64,000 bases of DNA from Candidatus Saccharimonadota bacterium (lineage in GTDB: Bacteria > Patescibacteriota > Saccharimonadia > Saccharimonadales > Saccharimonadaceae): positions 62,001-126,000 of the forward strand of contig JAFRKK010000010.1 in the NCBI GenBank assembly GCA_017431745.1, in the 5' to 3' direction. The translations under genes were made by a program, and so were the position numbers. Shown here piece after piece: positions 60,625-64,000 of this stretch. Each line of letters opens with the position of its first letter. Position 1 is the stretch's first letter. The notes below the pieces were generated by a model that saw nothing but the letters and a program-made list of their open reading frames with translations, searched no databases and was not told where the DNA came from.

Positions 60625-61195
60625 AAACTTGGTCGCGGGATTGATCGCCGTTGACTTCGATAAGTAAGCCGAGAGTGTTATAGTGCTGAATGACGGGAGC
60701 AGTTTTTTCGCGGAATTCCTTTAGACGAGTTTTAAAGGTTTCGGAATCTTTGTCATCAAGGCGGTCGCCGCGATCATTAAGAGTTTTGGCAACTTCGAAA
60801 CGTTGTTCGACGTCAGCTTCAGAAACATTGAGGATGATGACGGCTTTGATTTCGTGACCGGCGCCAGCGGCAACGGACATAACTTGGTCTTCTTCGCCGT
60901 GCCAACGGCCAATCGATGAAAGAACCAAGGGGAACTTGAATAAATCTGGGCGTTCAAAATAAGGTAAAACCCAATCGTAAAATACATTAGTAGGAATGAG
61001 TGCGCCGTTTTTAGAGTAGTGGTTTTTGGTTTGTTCTTCCATAGCGCGGATAATCATGCCAGAACTTAGGAATTTAGCGCCTAAGGTTTCGGCGAGCTTG
61101 ATGCCCTGAGTGTCTTTGCCGGACATGGGGAGGCCGAAAATGTTGATACTGCCGGTACCGAGCCAAGCTTTGATTGTTTCAATTTTATCATCCAT
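60572..61195 (-). CDS. Adenylate kinase family protein
   Basis: The 207-residue kinase has the P-loop G-L-P-M-S-G-K-D-T-Q (residues 21-30), L-S-S-G-M-I-I-R (AMP-binding region), and D-R-G-D-R-L-D-D-K-D near 142 where adenylate kinases have D-x-R-x-D-D. It lacks the long LID insertion. It probably phosphorylates a nucleoside monophosphate; whether AMP is the substrate is open since the usual G-x-P-R-x-x-x-Q is altered. TATAAT (complement of 61202-61207) lies 6 nt before the ATG. Confidence 0.75.
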   Translation of the reverse strand: MDDKIETIKAWLGTGSINIFGLPMSGKDTQGIKLAETLGAKFLSSGMIIRAMEEQTKNHYSKNGALIPTNVFYDWVLPYFERPDLFKFPLVLSSIGRWHGEEDQVMSVAAGAGHEIKAVIILNVSEADVEQRFEVAKTLNDRGDRLDDKDSETFKTRLKEFREKTAPVIQHYNTLGLLIEVNGDQSRDQVFNEIVEKLYQKASRSLA

Positions 61196-61201
61196 AGGTT
61201 G

Positions 61202-61396
61202 ATTATATCATAATAAATGCTTATTTTAGGGTGTGTTTTCTCAGCGTTGAAATACGCGCTAAGATAAAAATTACAACACTCGTCGGATTATTTCGGAAAT
61301 TACAGTTTCCTCAATAATCCGGAGAGTTGTAATTTTTATATGGGCGATTTCAAATGCTTCGAAAAACACACTCTAAAATAAGCGTTATGATATAAT
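61202..61396. repeat. Long nested palindrome between the kinase gene and hrcA, TTACAAC family
   Basis: Nearly the whole intergenic region is palindromic: outer arms ATTATATCATAA/TTATGATATAAT, then GCTTATTTTAG-GTGTGTTTT/AAAACACA-CTAAAATAAGC, then ATAAAAATTACAAC/GTTGTAATTTTTAT, and a GGAAATTACAGTTTCC centre. The left end carries the -10 box of the leftward gene. Confidence 0.9.
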
Positions 61397-61422
61397 TAGC
61401 ACTATTGACTGTAGAGTGCTAA
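61396..61422. promoter_or_regulatory. CIRCE operator of hrcA-grpE
   Basis: TTAGCACTA-N9-GAGTGCTAA matches the HrcA operator at 17 of 18 arm positions. It covers the -35 box, so HrcA should repress its own operon. Confidence 0.93.
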
Positions 61423-61433
61423 TTTGATATAAT
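61405..61433 (+). promoter_or_regulatory. hrcA promoter
   Basis: TTGACT (61405-61410), 17-bp spacer, TATAAT (61428-61433), then 6 nt to the hrcA ATG, predicting a leaderless message. Confidence 0.92.
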
Positions 61434-61439
61434 TAAAGT

Positions 61440-62144
61440 ATGGAAATAACAGAGCGGCAGAGACAGATTTTATGTCAGATTATTGAGGAATATGCCGAGA
61501 CGGCGTCGCCGGTGGGGAGCGTGACGATGGCGAAGCTTTTTAATGTGTCATCAGCAACAGTACGGGCGGAAATGGCGCGGCTAGAGGCGTTGGGTTTAAT
61601 TGCGCAACCGCATACTTCGGCGGGGCGAGTACCGACGGATGCAGGATATCGGTTTTATGTAAATCATTTAGATGGCGTGACTGAGGATTCGGCTTTGGAG
61701 CGAGGAACACATGCAATAGAAGTGCGAGTGTCGTCGCAATCGCAAGCTGATGCAGCGATTCGGCGAGCAGTGGATTCACTGGTGGAGTTAACCGGGAATT
61801 TAGGGCTCGCAACGATTGGTGGGCAACTTTATCTTTCGGGGATTTCACAACTTTTTACGCAACCGGAATTTGTGGATACTAGGAGAGTGCAAGCGGTAGC
61901 AAAATTACTGGATAACTTGGAGCCGTGGCTTCGAGAAGCGGCGCCAGGAGAGCCTTTGAACATCTTTATTGGACAGGAAAATCCGATTGGGCGGAATTCG
62001 GAGGTCTCTTTGATTATTTCGACATTTAGGTCACCGTTTTCGGATAGAAGTTATATTGGAGTTTTGGGGCCGACTAGGCAGAATTATTCTAGAGTAATGT
62101 CGTTAGTGAAATATACGGGCAAAATGTTAGAGGAAGTATTATAA
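61440..62144 (+). CDS. hrcA: Heat-shock repressor HrcA, short form
   Basis: The 234-residue protein has the HrcA winged helix (residues 1-75): R-Q-x-x-I-L-C-Q-I-I-E-E-Y, A-S-P-V-G-S, S-S-A-T-V-R-A-E-M-A-R-L-E and G-L-I-A-Q-P-H-T-S-A-G-R-V-P-T. The rest is shorter than in typical HrcA of about 340 residues, lacking most of the insertion domain. It represses dnaK and its own operon through CIRCE. grpE follows after 10 nt. Confidence 0.93.
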   Translation: MEITERQRQILCQIIEEYAETASPVGSVTMAKLFNVSSATVRAEMARLEALGLIAQPHTSAGRVPTDAGYRFYVNHLDGVTEDSALERGTHAIEVRVSSQSQADAAIRRAVDSLVELTGNLGLATIGGQLYLSGISQLFTQPEFVDTRRVQAVAKLLDNLEPWLREAAPGEPLNIFIGQENPIGRNSEVSLIISTFRSPFSDRSYIGVLGPTRQNYSRVMSLVKYTGKMLEEVL

Positions 62145-62154
62145 AAGGAGGAAA

Positions 62155-62601
62155 ATGAAAAAAGAAAAGGCGGACACAAAAATGGAAGCGGAAAATTCCG
62201 AAGCAAAGCAGGTTTTGGAATTAACAAATGATTTGCAAAGGACGCGGGCGGATTTTGAGAATTATCGTAAACAGGTGGAAACACAAAAGTTAGCGGAAAA
62301 AAAGATGGTGGAGCTGGCGACAGTTTATAAAGTATTGCCGTTAATTGACGATATTGATAGAGCGATTATGAGTTATGCAGAGCTAAAGCCGCTCGAGAAA
62401 TCGCTTGAGAAGACTTTGAAAGGATTGGGGCTGGGGCGGATTTCATCAGAGACAGATGTGGATTTTAACCCGGATTTGCATGAGGCAGTCATGGTGGAAG
62501 GTGATGGTGAAAAGGAAGTAATTGCGGAAACTCTAAGGCCCGGATACTATTACAATGGGGAAGTTTTGCGCCCAGCTATGGTCAAAGTTAAAAAAATATG
62601 A
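62155..62601 (+). CDS. grpE: Nucleotide exchange factor GrpE
   Basis: The 148-residue protein has a charged N-terminus, the long helix with R-T-R-A-D-F-E-N-Y-R-K-Q (about residues 24-36), and the C-terminal beta domain with N-P-D-L-H-E-A-V and R-P-G-Y-Y-Y-N-G-E-V-L-R-P-A-M-V-K-V. It exchanges nucleotide on DnaK. AAAGGAGG precedes the ATG. Confidence 0.95.
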   Translation: MKKEKADTKMEAENSEAKQVLELTNDLQRTRADFENYRKQVETQKLAEKKMVELATVYKVLPLIDDIDRAIMSYAELKPLEKSLEKTLKGLGLGRISSETDVDFNPDLHEAVMVEGDGEKEVIAETLRPGYYYNGEVLRPAMVKVKKI

Positions 62602-62635
62602 TATAATTAATTAAATTAGAGAAAGGATTTATTAA

Positions 62636-63343
62636 ATGGCTGAATATAAGCTGACGCTGGAGAAGCGTGAAGTGACAGGAAAAAAGTTGAAAGATTTAAG
62701 AGCGACTGGAATGATCCCGTCGGTGGTTTATGGTGGCGGTAAAGAGCCAGAATTGATGGCTTCAGAGTATGTGGCGACGGAGAAGGTGCTTTTAGGCGCT
62801 GGTTATCACTCGCCGATTGATTTGACGGTAGATGGTAAGAAAAAATTAGCAATCGTAAAGGAAGTAGATATTGATCCGGTAACGCGGAAGATTATGAATA
62901 TTGAGTTCCAGGCGATTTCGGCGAAGGAAGCAGTGGTGGCAACTACTCCAGTGGTAGTGGTGAACTTCGAGGAGTCAGAGGCTTCGAAGACTTACCACTT
63001 TGCGATGAATTTGTTGATTGACGAGATTGATGTAAAAGCAAAGCCGGCTGATTTGCCAAAAGAACTTACGATTGATGCTTCTGGACTGGTGAACGTAGAT
63101 GATAAATTGACTTTGGCGGCAATTAAACTGCCAGAGGGAGTAGAATATGCAGATAAGGAAATTGACTTAGAGCAGGCAGTGGTGTCATTATATGATCCGG
63201 CGGCAGAAGCCGAGAAACGGGCAGCGGAAGAAGCAGCAGAGGCGGCAGCAGCTGAAGCGGCAGCAACCGAAGAAAATGCTGAAGAAGCTTCCGAAGAAAC
63301 TTCGGTTGAAGAAAAAACTGAGCCTACTGAAGAGGAAAAGTAA
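62636..63343 (+). CDS. rplY: Ribosomal protein L25/general stress protein Ctc
   Basis: The 235-residue protein has the 5S-rRNA-binding L25 domain (about 1-90: R-x-V-T-G-K-K-L-K-D-L-R, G-M-I-P-S-V-V-Y-G-G) and the TL5/CTC C-terminal domain (about 95-185), then an Ala/Glu-rich tail. This long form is common in stress-related CTC proteins. A GAAAGGA site precedes the start, 35 nt after grpE with a TATAAT-like sequence between. Confidence 0.94.
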   Translation: MAEYKLTLEKREVTGKKLKDLRATGMIPSVVYGGGKEPELMASEYVATEKVLLGAGYHSPIDLTVDGKKKLAIVKEVDIDPVTRKIMNIEFQAISAKEAVVATTPVVVVNFEESEASKTYHFAMNLLIDEIDVKAKPADLPKELTIDASGLVNVDDKLTLAAIKLPEGVEYADKEIDLEQAVVSLYDPAAEAEKRAAEEAAEAAAAEAAATEENAEEASEETSVEEKTEPTEEEK

Positions 63344-63493
63344 ATATCTAGTAATTCTCAACGATAAAATTTCGCCAAGATAAAAATTACAACACCAGTC
63401 GGACCTCGACTTGGGACTATCCAAGATCTCGGTCCGTGGAGTTGTAATTTTTATATGGGTAATTTTATATGTTTCGAATTATAGATATTTACT
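63339..63493. repeat. Long nested palindrome between rplY and fba, TTACAAC family
   Basis: Outer arms AGTAAATATCTA/TAGATATTTACT are exact and include the stop codons of both convergent genes. Inside, ATAAAAATTACAAC pairs with GTTGTAATTTTTAT, and the centre has TCGGACC/GGTCCG and CTTGG/CCAAG. It probably works as a bidirectional terminator. Confidence 0.9.
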
Positions 63494-64000
63494 ATTCTTT
63501 TAGTGCCTCGGTATTAGCGATAAGCCTGTCAAGGAAAGCTTGGCGGGCTTTTTCGGTATTGTCGTTATCACCATTCCAAGCGTAAAGGGCGGGATCTTGA
63601 AGGGCGCGAGCGAAACTAAAGGTGACTGGCCAAGGATAAGGACCGTTTTTGGTGATTTCGCGAAGATTATTGGTGGCTTGTTCTGGTGTTTGACCGCCAG
63701 ACAAGAAAACAACGCCGGCGAGATCTTCGGGAATATGGTTTTTTAGAATTTCTGCGGTTTTTTTGCCAACTTCCTCGGGAGTGGATTGTTGTTCTTGCTG
63801 TTTGCCGGCAAGAATCATATTAACTTTTAGAATACAGGCACGAAGATTAACATGGTAGTCGGCGAGTTTACGGAAGAGTTCGTCGAGAATTTTGCCGGTG
63901 ATTAAAGCAGATTGATTAATGTCGTAGTTACCGTCGTAAACCAGTTCTGGCTCGACAATTGGAACGAGGCCGGCGGATTGACAGGCGCTGGCGTATTCGG
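63492..64000 (-). CDS. Class I fructose-bisphosphate aldolase, C-terminal part
   Basis: The frame is open to the window edge, so the N-terminus is missing. Visible features are C-Q-S-A-G-L-V-P-I-V-E-P-E (including the catalytic-site Glu strand), L-K-V-N-M-I-L-A-G-K where the Schiff-base Lys region of class I aldolases lies, V-V-F-L-S-G-G-Q-T-P-E-Q-A and W-P-V-T-F-S-F-A-R-A-L-Q. The enzyme splits fructose-1,6-bisphosphate in glycolysis. Confidence 0.93.
   Translation of the reverse strand, partial: EYASACQSAGLVPIVEPELVYDGNYDINQSALITGKILDELFRKLADYHVNLRACILKVNMILAGKQQEQQSTPEEVGKKTAEILKNHIPEDLAGVVFLSGGQTPEQATNNLREITKNGPYPWPVTFSFARALQDPALYAWNGDNDNTEKARQAFLDRLIANTEALKE

Overview
The window looks like a chromosome segment from a member of the Candidate Phyla Radiation, most likely a Candidatus Saccharibacteria (TM7) relative. 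The evidence is protein style (short HrcA and GrpE, a membrane-anchored Clp-type ATPase, a type IV pilus and ComEC set, many small single-TM or LTD surface proteins), strong coding-strand G richness and very compact spacing. UGA is used as an ordinary stop, which argues against Gracilibacteria and SR1. The taxonomic call is inference; no rRNA gene is present.

Layout. 1-6118: end of dnaJ, RNase Y, small conserved proteins, a LiaF-like protein and a DUF362 protein. 6200-13180: tRNA-Lys followed by an accessory island holding a GIY-YIG protein, a restriction-modification pair (HNH nuclease plus a double-domain adenine methyltransferase), unknown genes and a palindrome-rich non-coding stretch. 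13193-17563: flavodoxin, a two-component system facing a beta-helix surface protein, TspO. 18588-22712: a polysaccharide operon (sugar-phosphate transferase, GT4, O-antigen ligase/polymerase-like). 23441-27141: CIRCE-controlled dnaK, ruvB, PH-domain protein. 27166-31297: pilin-like gene, tRNA cluster, comEC, yebC, tRNA-Ser. 31324-37437: DUF1846, a Clp-like ATPase with a degenerate first AAA module, and the pilus/secretion ATPase.

38269-42950 is the most striking part: a complete diversity-generating retroelement (DGR). It has a surface protein with a C-type-lectin-like FISUMP domain, a 214-bp variable repeat (VR) at its 3' end, a hairpin just past the VR, an accessory protein that appears to join a MutS-like domain to an Avd-like helical bundle, a DGR-type reverse transcriptase, and a 214-bp template repeat (TR) lying in inverted orientation. 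My alignment shows 19 differences between TR and VR with no gaps, and every one is at a TR adenine. A roughly 390-nt hairpin-rich stretch precedes the TR and has its own -10 box.

42953-64000: an MMPL/RND exporter with a secreted partner under a palindromic operator, aspS, CBS and DsbA-like proteins, tRNA-Ile(UAU), an FtsB-like protein, three pilin-like genes, tRNA-fMet, a second FISUMP surface protein sharing a leader motif with the DGR target, an unusual flavoprotein operon lacking the catalytic cysteines, an LTD surface protein, hrcA-grpE, L25 and the end of a class I aldolase.

Two genome-wide habits stand out. First, many genes have a TATAAT-like box exactly 6-7 nt before the start codon, so transcription should begin at or next to the ATG (leaderless mRNAs). 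Second, large nested palindromes, several sharing an ATAAAAATTACAAC core, sit between genes and twice lie in frame inside genes.
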